Shown here: positions 25,501 to 34,106 of the stretch, piece after piece
How the letters are laid out: every line of letters starts with the position of its first letter
Position numbering within the stretch: position 1 is the first letter of the stretch
Assembly (NCBI GenBank): GCA_949287305.1
Contig: CASEFX010000036.1
Span: 1 to 64,000, forward strand
Direction: 5' to 3'
Length of the DNA stretch: 64,000 bases
Source of the DNA: an uncultured Sutterella sp.
GTDB lineage: Bacteria > Pseudomonadota > Gammaproteobacteria > Burkholderiales > Burkholderiaceae_F
Position numbers and translations under genes: made by a program
The notes under the pieces: generated by a model
Told to the model about the DNA's origin: nothing
Database searches by the model: none
The model's input: only the letters and a program-made list of their open reading frames with translations

Positions 25501-28083
25501 GTCGCCGACGCAACGCTCGAAAAGGCGGCCTTGGGCGGCAAGACCCCGTCGGTTCTTCGCGTCCATCTCGACGAAAAGGAAATTCCCGAAGGCGACACCG
25601 TCTCCGCGTCGGTCGCCTCGCCCTTCGAGGGCTTCGGGCTTTTGACGCTCGAGAGCGACAAACTCCACGCCGCCGAGTGGGTGAAGGTGAAGGCGGGCGA
25701 AAATCGGCTTGAACTTCCCGTCCCCGCGGGCGTCGAAGGCCGCGCCTACTGGCGGCTCTCGCTCGTGCGCGCCAAGAGCGAAGACGCGCGCCTGATCGAG
25801 CCCTACGTCGAGGCGACGTTTCCCCTCTCGATTGCGCCGAAGGCGCGCGACCTCGGCCTCACGGCCAAAGTGCCCGAAACGATCGAAATCCGTCCGGGCT
25901 CGGAAGGCTCGACCGAATTCAAGCTCTACGCCAAGGAAAAAGGAAAGGCCATCGTCTGGGCCGTGGACGAAGGAATTTTGTCGCTCACGAACTACCGCAC
26001 GCCCGATCCTCTTTCGAGACTGCTTCTCGACCGCGCGCTTGAAGTGGGAACACGCCAGACACTCTCGCGCCTCATGCCCGAAGGCTTCCCCTATGCGCAG
26101 AAACTCCCCGCCTTCGGCGGCGACCTCGTCGCCGAAGCCTCGGGAGCGCTTGCCAATCCCTTCGGCACGGTCTACGACGCGCCCGCCCTCTGGTGGAGCG
26201 GCATCGTTTCGGTGGGCCCCGAAGGCACGCCCCTCAAGATGACGCTTCCCGAAGGCTTTGCGGGACGCGTGCGCCTCATGGCGGTGGGCGCTTCGGACGA
26301 CAAGGCCGGAAGCTTTGCGGACGACGTGACGGTCACGGCGCCCGTCCTCCTTCGCATTCCCGCGTCCAACACCTTCTATGAAGGGGACGCGGTGGATCTC
26401 CCCGTTCGGATCACGAACACGACCGGGAAGATCCTCGAAGGGACGCTCACCCTCAAGGGCGAGCTTCTCGCCGAACCCGTTTCGAAGATGATTGCGCTTG
26501 GGGCGGGCGAAACCCGCACGGAAACCGTGCGCGTCACGGCGACGCAGCTCGGACGCTTCACGCTCGAAGCGACGCTCGCAAGCGACGATCCCGCGATGAA
26601 CGGCATCACGACGAAACTCGAAGGAAGCGTTCGTCCGACGTCGCTTCTTCGCACGGAAGTCGTGACGGGACGCTTCACGAAGGAAAACCCGAAGGTCCAA
26701 CTCTCCGACACTTTCCTTCCCTTTGAGGAGGAAACGACGCTCGTCGCCTCAACGACGCCCGCTGCGCTCCTTACGGGGCTGACAGACGCGCGTCCCTTCA
26801 CTAGATCGGCGGCGCTCACCGACGCGCTCGCGCTCCTGCCGCTTCGCACGATGGCGAAGGATACGGCCGAACGGCTCGCCCCCGTCTACGGCCTCACGCC
26901 CGACGAAGTCGGCCCGAGACTCCTCTCGGACCTCTCGGGTGCGTCCTTCCTCTATGAAGAGGACACGCTCTTTGCCGCGGCGCAGCACTTGGAGGCGCTG
27001 CTCACGCTTCGCGCCAAGGCGCCCGATCTCGTGAGCGCCCGGGATCTGCGCGAGGCGAAGGGAAGGCTCGAGCGTCTCCTTGCGCTCGACCCGGCCAACC
27101 TCGCCGAGGCCCGGGACGCGGCCTACGCCCTTTGGGTGCTCACCCGCGAAGGCACGCTCGTCGCCGATTCGCTCGTGCTTCTCAACGAACGCGCGAGCGC
27201 GCGCGGGCTCGACCTCTCGAAGGACCCCGCGGGGCTCCTCGTTGCGGCGGCCGAACGGGAAATGCAGCTTCCGACCAAGGCGCCCGCCGTGACGTCCCCG
27301 CAGCCTTCTGGCGACTGGACGCCGACGGTGCTCTCCGCCCTCACGGCGCGCGTTCTCGCGACGACCTTCGGGGAAAAGGGTCTCCCCGAAACCTTCCTCG
27401 CCGAAGTCTCCGACGCGACCAAGGCGGCGCTCGCCTCCGAAGACGAAAAGCTCCAGAGCGCCATGACGCTTCTCGCCGCGCAGAGTCCGAACGCCGCGGC
27501 GCCCGCGCTCGCCTGTCTCGCGCCCGACGCGAAGAAGACCGAAGCCGCGGGAACCTCGGGCACGACCGTTCTCGCGGCGCCTGGCTGCACGACCTTCGGC
27601 GCCTCGAGCTTCGACGGAACGCTCTACTGGACGATGCTTCGAAAGGGTTACGAAGCGAAGCCCCTCGCCCGCTCCGAAGGCGTTACGATCGATCGGCGCT
27701 TCACCCTCGAAGACGGCACGGAAGTGACGCCCGAGACGAAGTTGCCCGCCGGAACGCTCCTTCGCATGACGATCACGCTCACGCCCGAAGCCGACCGCGA
27801 CGAAGCCCTCTGGGCCGTTTCGCAGCTTCTCCCCGCCGGGGCGACCCTCGAAACTTCGGGCGAACTTGCTCCCGCAGGCGACGGCCTCGAGCGCGTCGTG
27901 ACGACCGAAGGCGGCGTGCAGTTCTTCCTTCGCACCCCCTTCGGCTTCGCCGCTTCGGTCGACGCGGTGGTGCGCACGGGTCTTCCGGGCACCGTGACGG
28001 TTCCGCCCGCGGCCGCGACCGACGTGCGCCGTCCGGCGCGCGAAGCGGTATCCGAGACGACCCGCTGGACGCTCGTCCCCTAA
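22594..28083 (+). CDS. Bacterial alpha-2-macroglobulin family protein (no thioester)
   Basis: A very large (1829 residues) periplasmic protein. It has a Sec leader (MRFSVFTLTLLAAATTSAFA) without a lipobox Cys, a tandem series of beta-sandwich MG domains, and a C-terminal helical thioester-type domain followed by more beta structure. The thioester motif CLEQ of YfhM-type proteins is absent: the few cysteines are at the N-terminus and near the C-terminus only. It is thus closer to the thioester-less YfaS type. CGGAGG at 22584-22589 sets the start. pbpC follows after 12 bp, the standard pairing thought to trap attacking proteases while PBP1C repairs the wall. Confidence 0.88.
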   Translation: MRFSVFTLTLLAAATTSAFAAEAQPSAWLRVQTDVPYDGKAPLYFNFQPDEAVCKKQYGDDWYDACRRPIGSRLRSDGVVMTPAVRGTWRWLSSTLLTFEPAENWPAATEYRFDFSKLSLPVGTKLAATALTLKTKPLSLLSSNVRFWADRTVSGAKLVTLDLRFSSAPEKKSFEKRFAMRLPKGLALEKPSFEWTDDDLGVYVRMAVRTLPEATGTATFELPGVAARLDQSDQLRPRVAKGFESTKLDLRVPGKNELFFVENARVSASRTDDFRSVYELSLTPSMRMTPAEVVKNLRVTLLPEKWREDAPDAADWSRAGELSDAVLARGTPVKVTPVTSADLPTDTVRLEFDAPEHRWVHVSLAQGTGPEGAKLAKTWTEVFRTPVLRPEIHFLLPGNLMTLSGERTLPFTVRGAERIRAEVAKIREPFAAQVMQAWNGYNVVRHADELADIQTLTPTLVAMKEGASVKDGAWSRIELPEAAGLYQITLAAEAKNEKGEWREVARTVRTTLVSDRALLVKETPDGTVTLFDARLTTGEPSSGDAVTLLAANGSVLAEGKTDAEGRFSIAVDSSWTRDKKPAALFVRGSDGDLSLLSLADPSNLTGAAERGTAGRLTSADSLLGLSFAERGVVRPGETARFGALVKARDWSALPADLPLRVRLTGPSGETLADEALRAGDTGLVEFSYDTKETLPSGKLVFDLIAGDVTLSTTAVALEPFAPETMELAAAPETHRAGWLSPDEARFTLTLTGLYGGPAAERTVEANVFTRAAGGIYFDRYPDFVFLDAHPFDAQAADRRLPALVTNDKGEATLTIPPEHFFGRTARARVVLQGFEAPGRVGATKVVETLVSPAEVMLGWRTEGAETTFLTTGEKGAVRVKLVDRDLKPRAGETLRLVRSERSNVRELVTTADGRAAFRTTSLLKPVDDTVVTLDASGEALVTLPSGAAGDFVFTAETQKGVKLGEIPFTVADATLEKAALGGKTPSVLRVHLDEKEIPEGDTVSASVASPFEGFGLLTLESDKLHAAEWVKVKAGENRLELPVPAGVEGRAYWRLSLVRAKSEDARLIEPYVEATFPLSIAPKARDLGLTAKVPETIEIRPGSEGSTEFKLYAKEKGKAIVWAVDEGILSLTNYRTPDPLSRLLLDRALEVGTRQTLSRLMPEGFPYAQKLPAFGGDLVAEASGALANPFGTVYDAPALWWSGIVSVGPEGTPLKMTLPEGFAGRVRLMAVGASDDKAGSFADDVTVTAPVLLRIPASNTFYEGDAVDLPVRITNTTGKILEGTLTLKGELLAEPVSKMIALGAGETRTETVRVTATQLGRFTLEATLASDDPAMNGITTKLEGSVRPTSLLRTEVVTGRFTKENPKVQLSDTFLPFEEETTLVASTTPAALLTGLTDARPFTRSAALTDALALLPLRTMAKDTAERLAPVYGLTPDEVGPRLLSDLSGASFLYEEDTLFAAAQHLEALLTLRAKAPDLVSARDLREAKGRLERLLALDPANLAEARDAAYALWVLTREGTLVADSLVLLNERASARGLDLSKDPAGLLVAAAEREMQLPTKAPAVTSPQPSGDWTPTVLSALTARVLATTFGEKGLPETFLAEVSDATKAALASEDEKLQSAMTLLAAQSPNAAAPALACLAPDAKKTEAAGTSGTTVLAAPGCTTFGASSFDGTLYWTMLRKGYEAKPLARSEGVTIDRRFTLEDGTEVTPETKLPAGTLLRMTITLTPEADRDEALWAVSQLLPAGATLETSGELAPAGDGLERVVTTEGGVQFFLRTPFGFAASVDAVVRTGLPGTVTVPPAAATDVRRPAREAVSETTRWTLVP

Positions 28084-28095
28084 GGAAAGCGAACC

Positions 28096-30444
28096 TTGAC
28101 GGCGCCCAAGACTTCCGGTCCCGTCCCGAAGGGGCGGGACCGAAGAAAGGTTCTTCTCACCCTCGCCGGCCTCTGTGCGGCGGGGGTGTTGGCGCTCGTC
28201 GCGGTGCCGCGCCTTTTGCCCGCGCCGCCGCTTCTCGAGGGCGTTTCCTTTTCGCGCACGGTCTCGGACCGAAACGGCGTTCTTCTTCGCGTCACGAGCG
28301 CTGAAGACGGACAGATCCGGCTCTTTACGCCCTTGGAAGACGTCTCGCCCTCGGTCGTGCGCTCGCTTCTCACCTACGAAGACCGCTACTTTTACGATCA
28401 CCCGGGCGTGAACGTCCCGGCCCTTTTGCGGGCCGCCTGGTCGACCCTCACGGGCCCGCGCGCGATCGGCGCCTCGACCGTCACCATGCAGACGGCGCGC
28501 ATGCGCCTGGGGCTCAACACGAGAACGGTTTCGGGAAAGCTCTCGCAGATCTTCTGGGCGCTTCGCTACGAAGCGCACTACGAAAAGGCCGAGATTCTCG
28601 AAGCCTATCTCAACCTTCTTCCCTGGGGCGGCAACGTCGCGGGGATCGGCGCGGCCGCCCTCGTGCACTTCGGAAAGCCCGCACGGCTTCTGACGGCCTC
28701 GGAATCCGCGGCGCTCGCCGTCGTGCCGCAGAATCCCGTCGCACGGCGTCCGAGAACCGAAGCCTTCTACGCGGCACACAAGCGCTTCACGGCGCGTCTT
28801 CTCTCCGATCCCGATCTTTCGCCCCTGGAAAAGCGGGCGCTCGAAACGCCCCTCCGACTCTCGAAGAAGGGCCTTCCCTTCCTTTCGCCCCACGCCGCGG
28901 ACCGGGCGCTCGCCGACGAAAAGCATCTCGGCCAAACGGCGCTCCAAATCACCGTCGATTCGGCCTTGGAAGAACACGTGCGTCAGGCGCTTCGCACGCA
29001 CCTCTCGCGACTTTCGCCCTACGGCATTCGAAACGGCGCGGTTCTCCTCTTGGACGCCCGCTCGGGCGAGATCCTCGCCGAAGTCGGAAGCGCCGACTAT
29101 TTCGACGACGCAATCGAAGGCCAGGTAAACGGCCTCGTCGCCCCGAAAAGTCCGGGATCGACCTTGAAGCCCTTCGTCTACGGCCTCGCGCTCGACGAAG
29201 GCCTCATTCACTCGGAGACGATTCTCTTCGATACGCCGCGGCGCTTTGCGGCCTACGAACCTGAAAACGCGGACGGACGCTTCGAAGGTCCCGTCGGCGC
29301 CGCAAGGGCGCTTCGGATGAGCCGCAACGTGCCCGCGGTCGACCTTGCCGGGCGGATTTCGCCCGACCTCTACGACTTCCTGCAGCGGGCGAACGTGGCC
29401 CTTCCCTTCCCGCGCGAGCACTACGGGCTCTCGATCGTTCTCGGGGGCGCCGAAGTCTCGCCCGTAAACGTCGCGAAACTCTACGCGGCGCTCCATGAGG
29501 GCGGGCGCATGACGGAGCCGCGGCTCTTTGCCGACGATCCCAAACCGGCGTCCGTGCCGCTTCTCTCGCGCGAAGCCGCCTGGATCGTGCGCGCGATGCT
29601 CGCCGACCCCCGCAACGACCTGAAGCGCGGTGGCCGAACGATTTCGCTTCCCTACAAGACGGGAACCTCGAACGGCTTTCGCGACGCCTGGACGGCGGGG
29701 CTCGTCGGTCCCTACGTCGTAGTCGTCTGGCTCGGAAACTTCGACAATTCGCCCAACCCGCATCTTCTCGGCGAAGACGCGGCGGCGCCGCTTTTCAAGA
29801 CGCTGGCGCGCCTCGTCGCCTCGGATCCGAAGTACGGTCGGGACGTCTTGCAAACGGACGAAAAGCCCGAAGGCGTCGTCTCGATCGACGTCTGCCGCGC
29901 GACGGGCGACATTCCGCGGGGACGCTGCGCCGACACCGTGCACGCCTGGTTCATTCCCGGGAAATCCCCGGTTCGCGACACGGGGGTGCTTCAAGAAATC
30001 TGGATCGACCGGGCAACGGGGCTTCGCGCCTGCCGCTGGGAAGAAGGAAAGACCGAGCGGCGGATCGCCGAAGTCTGGCCCGCGCGCGAAACCCTCGCCT
30101 TTCTTGCGGCGGGCGTCGTGAAGACCCCGCCTCCGCCCTGGATGCCGGGCTGCGGCGACGCGGGTGAGCATCGGGGCGCCCCCGACCTTCTCGAACCCGT
30201 CGAAGGGGTCGCGCTCTTTACGGGGACGGCTTCGCGTCCCGACCGGGCGCAGGTGGTGCTGCGCGGCGTCTCGGCCGACGCTTCGCCCCTCTTCTGGTTT
30301 GACGGCGCCAAGCCGCTCGGCGTCACGAAGGCGGGCGAACCCCTTCCCGTGGAGCTCGTTTGCGGCGTGCACCGGATCACCGCGACCGACGCCTCGGGCC
30401 GGAGCGCCTCGCGGACGGTGCGGGTGCTCGACGCGCGGCCCTGA
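28096..30444 (+). CDS. pbpC: Penicillin-binding protein 1C
   Basis: A 782-residue bifunctional peptidoglycan synthase. An N-terminal TM (about 17-37) precedes the GT51 transglycosylase (EDRYFYDHPGVN with the catalytic Glu, GASTVTMQ). The transpeptidase follows with SxxK in SPGSTLKPF, SRN and KTGTSNGFRDAW, and a C-terminal BiPBP_C domain closes the protein, the hallmark of PBP1C. The start is TTG at 28096 with AAGGAAAG just after the alpha-2-macroglobulin stop, so the two genes are cotranscribed. Confidence 0.93.
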   Translation: MTAPKTSGPVPKGRDRRKVLLTLAGLCAAGVLALVAVPRLLPAPPLLEGVSFSRTVSDRNGVLLRVTSAEDGQIRLFTPLEDVSPSVVRSLLTYEDRYFYDHPGVNVPALLRAAWSTLTGPRAIGASTVTMQTARMRLGLNTRTVSGKLSQIFWALRYEAHYEKAEILEAYLNLLPWGGNVAGIGAAALVHFGKPARLLTASESAALAVVPQNPVARRPRTEAFYAAHKRFTARLLSDPDLSPLEKRALETPLRLSKKGLPFLSPHAADRALADEKHLGQTALQITVDSALEEHVRQALRTHLSRLSPYGIRNGAVLLLDARSGEILAEVGSADYFDDAIEGQVNGLVAPKSPGSTLKPFVYGLALDEGLIHSETILFDTPRRFAAYEPENADGRFEGPVGAARALRMSRNVPAVDLAGRISPDLYDFLQRANVALPFPREHYGLSIVLGGAEVSPVNVAKLYAALHEGGRMTEPRLFADDPKPASVPLLSREAAWIVRAMLADPRNDLKRGGRTISLPYKTGTSNGFRDAWTAGLVGPYVVVVWLGNFDNSPNPHLLGEDAAAPLFKTLARLVASDPKYGRDVLQTDEKPEGVVSIDVCRATGDIPRGRCADTVHAWFIPGKSPVRDTGVLQEIWIDRATGLRACRWEEGKTERRIAEVWPARETLAFLAAGVVKTPPPPWMPGCGDAGEHRGAPDLLEPVEGVALFTGTASRPDRAQVVLRGVSADASPLFWFDGAKPLGVTKAGEPLPVELVCGVHRITATDASGRSASRTVRVLDARP

Positions 30445-30475
30445 ACCGGCGCGATAGTGCAATTTTCGTGAAAAT

Positions 30476-30500
30476 CGCTTTTGCGGAAGCGCTTTTTGTT
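30476..30500 (+). terminator. Weak intrinsic terminator after pbpC
   Basis: A short stem CGCTT/AAGCG followed by CTTTTTGTTTG. A second AT-rich stem (ATTTTC/GAAAAT) lies just upstream. Confidence 0.5.
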
Positions 30501-30513
30501 TGAGAAAAAAGAC

Positions 30514-30519
30514 TACAAT
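30514..30519 (+). promoter_or_regulatory. -10 element of the fdxA promoter
   Basis: TACAAT about 100 bp before the start codon; the -35 region is poor. The leader between contains a CGTCGG/CCGACG hairpin (from 30531). Confidence 0.45.
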
Positions 30520-30620
30520 TCTCTTCTTTCCGTCGGATCCTCACCCGACGACGTCGAAGGCGCGAATTGACGCAAGAGGCGCCTCCCAACCGAACATTTT
30601 CTTTTTTGGAGATCCGTTTC

Positions 30621-30944
30621 ATGGCTCACGTTGTCTGCGAAGGCTGCATCAACTGCAAGCGCACCGACTGCGTCGACGTCTGTCCCGTCGACTGCTTCCG
30701 CGAAGGCCCGAACTTCCTCGTCATCGACCCCGACGAATGCATCGACTGCGCCGTCTGCGTGCCCGAATGCCCGGAAGCCGCCATCTACGCTGAAGAGGAC
30801 GTTCCCGCCGATCAGCAGGAATTCATCGCGCTCAACGCCGAACTCTCGCAGGAATGGCCCTCGATCACGCGCCGCAAGCCCTATCCCGACGACGCCGACG
30901 AATGGAGCGGCGTGAAGAACAAGCTCCAGTACCTCAAGCGCTGA
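30621..30944 (+). CDS. fdxA: 7Fe ferredoxin
   Basis: A 107-residue FdxA-type ferredoxin carrying [3Fe-4S] and [4Fe-4S] clusters. The first motif is [20 protein letters not shown], the second [12 protein letters not shown], followed by the family's long C-terminal helix. It is a cytoplasmic low-potential electron carrier. TGGAGA at 30607-30612 sets the start. Ferredoxin reductase and an RsxB-like ferredoxin follow, so this is an electron-transfer cluster. Confidence 0.92.
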   Translation: MAHVVCEGCINCKRTDCVDVCPVDCFREGPNFLVIDPDECIDCAVCVPECPEAAIYAEEDVPADQQEFIALNAELSQEWPSITRRKPYPDDADEWSGVKNKLQYLKR

Positions 30945-30976
30945 GCAAAATCTTCGGTCGCAAGCGACGCCTTTGC

Positions 30977-30982
30977 TACAAT
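30977..30982 (+). promoter_or_regulatory. -10 element of the fpr promoter
   Basis: TACAAT, with a weak TTCGGT 18 bp upstream (30953-30958). The transcript would start near 30990, ahead of the hairpin at 31002. Confidence 0.45.
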
Positions 30983-31001
30983 CCGAAGGCTCGTTGTGAA
31001 A

Positions 31002-31036
31002 GGGAGGCCTCCCGTGGAGAGCCTCCTTTTTCTTTT
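31002..31036 (+). terminator. Terminator/attenuator between fdxA and fpr
   Basis: Stem GGAGGC (31003-31008) / GCCTCC (31021-31026), then a run of T and CT. It lies downstream of the fpr -10 candidate, so it would act both as the fdxA terminator and as a possible attenuator in the fpr leader. Confidence 0.6.
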
Positions 31037-31048
31037 TCAGGATTTGTT

Positions 31049-31789
31049 ATGCAAACGATCATTCTGCGCGAAAAGCGCGTCGTGGCGCCCAAGCTCACCG
31101 AGCTCACGTTCGAGCGCCCGAGCGACTGGCCTTTCGAGGCCGGCCAGTTCGCCCGTCTCGGCCTTGCGGTCGACGGACACCCCGTCATGCGCGCCTACTC
31201 GATCGCCTCGGCCCCGAACGAAGAAACGCTCCGCTTTCTCGTGACCGAAGTCCCCGAAGGGAGCCTCTCGCCGCGCCTGCACGAACTCGAACCCGGCGCC
31301 GAAGTGCTCCTCGAAGGAAACGCCGAAGGGAACCTTCGTCCCGCGCGCGTCGCTGGCGGCAAGACCCTGTGGCTTCTTGCGACGGGATCCGGACTCGCCC
31401 CCTTCCTCTCGATCGTGCACGATCCGGCCACCTGGCAGACCTGGGAGGACGTCGTCATCGTCGAGAGCGTGCGCACGCTCGAAGAAGCCGCGCCCGCGCG
31501 CGAACTGATGGAAGAAACCTTCCCGGGCGAACTCACCGTCGTCGTCGCGACGACGCGCGAAGAAGAGGAAGAGCGCCGCGGCGACCTTTCGGGCCGCATC
31601 ACGCAGCTTCTCACCTCGGGCGAACTCGAAGAGCACGTCGGCAAGCACATCACCCCCGAAGACGCCCGCGTCATTCTCTGCGGCAATCCCGAATTCATCG
31701 AGGCGGCCCGCGCGATCCTGAAGGAGCGCGGCCTCACGTCGCCGCGCTTCGGCAAGCCCGGCCAACTCCTTGTGGAGTCCTTCTGGTGA
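31049..31789 (+). CDS. fpr: Ferredoxin-NADP reductase
   Basis: A 246-residue flavoenzyme that exchanges electrons between NADP(H) and ferredoxin or flavodoxin. The FAD domain shows MRAYSIASAP (the RxYS motif) and a later SPRLHEL segment. The NADP domain has LLATGSGLAPFLS and CGNPEFI, and the chain ends in VESFW with a terminal aromatic residue, as expected for the bacterial Fpr subclass. CAGGA about 7 bp upstream sets the ATG. Its stop overlaps the next start codon. Confidence 0.92.
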   Translation: MQTIILREKRVVAPKLTELTFERPSDWPFEAGQFARLGLAVDGHPVMRAYSIASAPNEETLRFLVTEVPEGSLSPRLHELEPGAEVLLEGNAEGNLRPARVAGGKTLWLLATGSGLAPFLSIVHDPATWQTWEDVVIVESVRTLEEAAPARELMEETFPGELTVVVATTREEEEERRGDLSGRITQLLTSGELEEHVGKHITPEDARVILCGNPEFIEAARAILKERGLTSPRFGKPGQLLVESFW

Positions 31790-32370
31790 TCCGCGTCGAA
31801 CTCGTCGAAGACCTTCTTCCGCAGACGCAGTGCCGGCAGTGCGGCTTTCCGGGCTGCCGCGCCTACGCCGAAGCGATCGCGAAGGGAGAGGCTCCGATCA
31901 ACCGCTGTCCCACGGGAGGCGCCCGCACGATCGGACGCCTCGCCGAGCTTCTCGGCACCGAACCCCTGCCGCTCGACCCGGAATACGGTCATGAAATGCC
32001 CTTTGCCGTCGCGCGCGTGAAGGCGGAGGGCTGCATCGGCTGCGGCTGGTGCGAAGACGCCTGTCCGGTCGATGCGATCACGGGGGTTCCGAAGCACCTC
32101 TATGCGGTCCTTGAAGCCGACTGCACGGGCTGCGGCCTTTGCGTTCCGGCCTGTCCGATGGACACGATCGAATTCGTCGAACCCGGGCGCTCCTGGACCG
32201 ACGAAGACGCCCGCCGCGCCAAGGCCGCCTATGAGAAAACCACCGCCCGCCGCGCCGCGCGGCAGGCGGAAATCGACGCCGAACTCGAACGGAGCCGGCA
32301 AACCACCCGCAAGGGGCTTGTCGCCGACATCCTCGCGCAGGTGCGCAAATCGGGACGCTCCGCGTCCTAA
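31786..32370 (+). CDS. rsxB: RnfB/RsxB-like ferredoxin
   Basis: A 194-residue iron-sulfur protein. The N-terminal 4Fe-4S module CRQCGFPGCRAYAEAI (Cys16, 19, 24, then Cys in INRCPTGG) and two ferredoxin motifs (CIGCGWCEDACPVDA, CTGCGLCVPACPMDT) are those of RnfB. It lacks the N-terminal membrane helix of true RnfB, and no other rnf genes are present, which matches the stand-alone form beside nth in Betaproteobacteria. The start is GTG at 31786, overlapping the fpr stop. A basic helical tail follows residue 150. A role in reducing SoxR-like or other partners is possible but unproven. Confidence 0.85.
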   Translation: MIRVELVEDLLPQTQCRQCGFPGCRAYAEAIAKGEAPINRCPTGGARTIGRLAELLGTEPLPLDPEYGHEMPFAVARVKAEGCIGCGWCEDACPVDAITGVPKHLYAVLEADCTGCGLCVPACPMDTIEFVEPGRSWTDEDARRAKAAYEKTTARRAARQAEIDAELERSRQTTRKGLVADILAQVRKSGRSAS

Positions 32371-32395
32371 CCGCGAAAAAGGAAGGGAGAAAGCA

Positions 32396-33046
32396 ATGAT
32401 CCGCAAAGCCGATCGGGAAGAATTCATGCGGCGCCTCGCCGCGGAGCATCCGAATCCCAAGTCGGAACTGAACTTTTCCTCTCCCTTCGAACTCCTGGTC
32501 GCCGTGGTGCTCTCCGCCCAGGCGACCGACAAGGGCGTGAACCTCGCGACGGCGAAGCTCTTTCCCGTCGCGAACACCCCCGAAGCCATCCTCGCCCTCG
32601 GAGAAGAGGGCCTCACTCCCTACGTGAAGACGATCGGGCTCTACCGCAACAAGGTGAAGCACATCCTCGGCCTTTGCGAGCGGCTTTTGTCCGTCTACGG
32701 CGGCCAAGTCCCCGAAGACCGCGAAGCCCTCATGACGCTTCCGGGCGTCGGACGAAAGACCGCGAACGTGGTTCTGAACGTCGCCTTCGGCCATCCGACG
32801 CTTGCCGTCGACACTCACATCTTCCGCGTCGCCAACCGCACGGGCCTCGCCAAGGGAAAAACGCCCGACGAAGTCGAGGAAAAGCTCCTCAAGGTGATCC
32901 CGCCCGCCTTTCTTCAGGACGCCCACCACTGGCTCCTTCTGCACGGACGCTATTGCTGCAAGGCGCGCCGCCCCGAGTGCGAACGCTGCCCCGTCGCCGA
33001 ATTCTGCTCGGCTCCCGAAAAGAAGAAGATCCTCGAGGCGAAGTGA
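32396..33046 (+). CDS. nth: Endonuclease III
   Basis: A 216-residue base-excision repair glycosylase/AP lyase for oxidised pyrimidines. The helix-hairpin-helix LPGVGRKTANVVLN carries catalytic Lys121; Asp139 lies in VDTHIFRVANR. The C-terminal [4Fe-4S] ligands follow the C-x6-C-x2-C-x5-C pattern. A GGAAGGGAG run precedes the ATG. The fpr-rsxB-nth order suggests electron delivery near an Fe-S repair enzyme, but it is also common synteny. Confidence 0.95.
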   Translation: MIRKADREEFMRRLAAEHPNPKSELNFSSPFELLVAVVLSAQATDKGVNLATAKLFPVANTPEAILALGEEGLTPYVKTIGLYRNKVKHILGLCERLLSVYGGQVPEDREALMTLPGVGRKTANVVLNVAFGHPTLAVDTHIFRVANRTGLAKGKTPDEVEEKLLKVIPPAFLQDAHHWLLLHGRYCCKARRPECERCPVAEFCSAPEKKKILEAK

Positions 33047-33380
33047 ACAAAACGCAACGTTTTGCACACCAATATTCGGGTTTTTTCTAATTTCATGGAA
33101 AAAGCTTCGCCTTTCGCGTAGCATGAAGCTACGGCATGACAGAGGTGCGGCGGAAACACCGTTTCTTTTGCCGAAGCACTGATTCGCCGAATTTTGCCGA
33201 AAAGAGCCGCAGGAAGATTCTCCTCGCCTCCCTCTCTGTTATTTTTTATTCACGGCATTCCGCAAGGCCTCAAAGAAGATCTGACGGTCCTTCCTTTTGC
33301 TTTAACCCTCCGCTTCCCTCTTTTTCTTCTCCTGAAGAAGAGGTCTAAGCAGAAATCTTTTCAGGAAGTGATCATTTTTC
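33047..33380. other. AT-rich intergenic region before the FlhDC-like operon
   Basis: No gene seen. A CAAAACG/CGTTTTG hairpin (33048-33064) follows nth at once and may be its terminator with the nearby T-run. GCTTC/GAAGC arms flank a 33105-33130 segment. The AT-rich stretch 33085-33130 is the likely promoter zone, but no clear -35/-10 pair is found. Confidence 0.4.
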
Positions 33381-34106
33381 ATGAGCACGTTTCACACGCC
33401 CGCGAGTCTGCGGAACTATCAGCGCCTGATCGAGCGCATCGACGCCGAGGCCATGCGCGAGGAAACCTCGTTTCCGAAGTCGCTCACGGCGACGGTTCCC
33501 GAGAGCTTCCGCTTTCCCGTCGCCCGCTTCGAGCGGGAGGCCTGGACTTATCTGCGCTCGGTCGCAAACGAGTCGCTTCCGGTTCTTCACACGCTTCTTC
33601 GCTGCTCGCCCTACTTTGCGGAACGCCTTCGCACGGCCCCCGACGCCCTGATCGAACATCTCTCGTCGCCCGCCTTTTCGAGCTTTCGCGCGGAGTTTGA
33701 CGAAGCGGTACTGCTCGCGCACTTTGAAGAAACGGCGACGCCCCCGCTTCGCTCCGACCATCTCCTTCGCCTGCGGCTTGAAAACGTACACGCGCGCGCC
33801 TTCACGATGCACTACTGGATGAGCGCGCACACGCTCGCGACCCACGGCGAAACGGCCTGCGCGGCGGTCTTCGGGCTTTCGAAGGACGTCTGCCGGGCGC
33901 TTCGCGCCGCGACGCCCGCGCGGATCATGTCCTACTGCGCCGAGCATCCGAGCGTCTTTCACTTCTCGATGGAGGTAAAGGACCTCTGGCATCTTCTCGC
34001 CGACTTCGACCGGGAACGACCGGCCGACGCGGGCGAATCCGAACGCTTTCTCGAACGCGTTCTCACGCTTGTGCATGCGGGTCAGCCCGCAGAGGAGGTC
34101 CTATGA
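33381..34106 (+). CDS. Divergent FlhD-like regulator with N-terminal extension
   Basis: A 241-residue mostly helical protein. Residues about 125-241 follow the whole of FlhD by eye: a helix HLLRLRLENVHARAF, then AAVFGLSKDV where FlhD has AMFRLGINEEM, a helix RALRAATPARIMSY, the beta element VFHFSMEVKDL where FlhD has VCHFRFDSHQT, and a C-terminal QPAEE tail like FlhD QPEEA. The first 125 residues have no match I know. The next gene, overlapping by four bases, is FlhC-like, in the standard flhD-flhC order. AGGAAG (33363-33368) precedes the ATG. FlhD/FlhC relatives outside flagellar loci include SetD/SetC of the SXT element. Targets are unknown. Confidence 0.6.
   Translation: MSTFHTPASLRNYQRLIERIDAEAMREETSFPKSLTATVPESFRFPVARFEREAWTYLRSVANESLPVLHTLLRCSPYFAERLRTAPDALIEHLSSPAFSSFRAEFDEAVLLAHFEETATPPLRSDHLLRLRLENVHARAFTMHYWMSAHTLATHGETACAAVFGLSKDVCRALRAATPARIMSYCAEHPSVFHFSMEVKDLWHLLADFDRERPADAGESERFLERVLTLVHAGQPAEEVL

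Noticed and set aside
26749-30462. Open leftward frame of about 1237 codons
   Set aside because: Antisense to the alpha-2-macroglobulin end and pbpC; Arg/Gly-rich shadow without domains.
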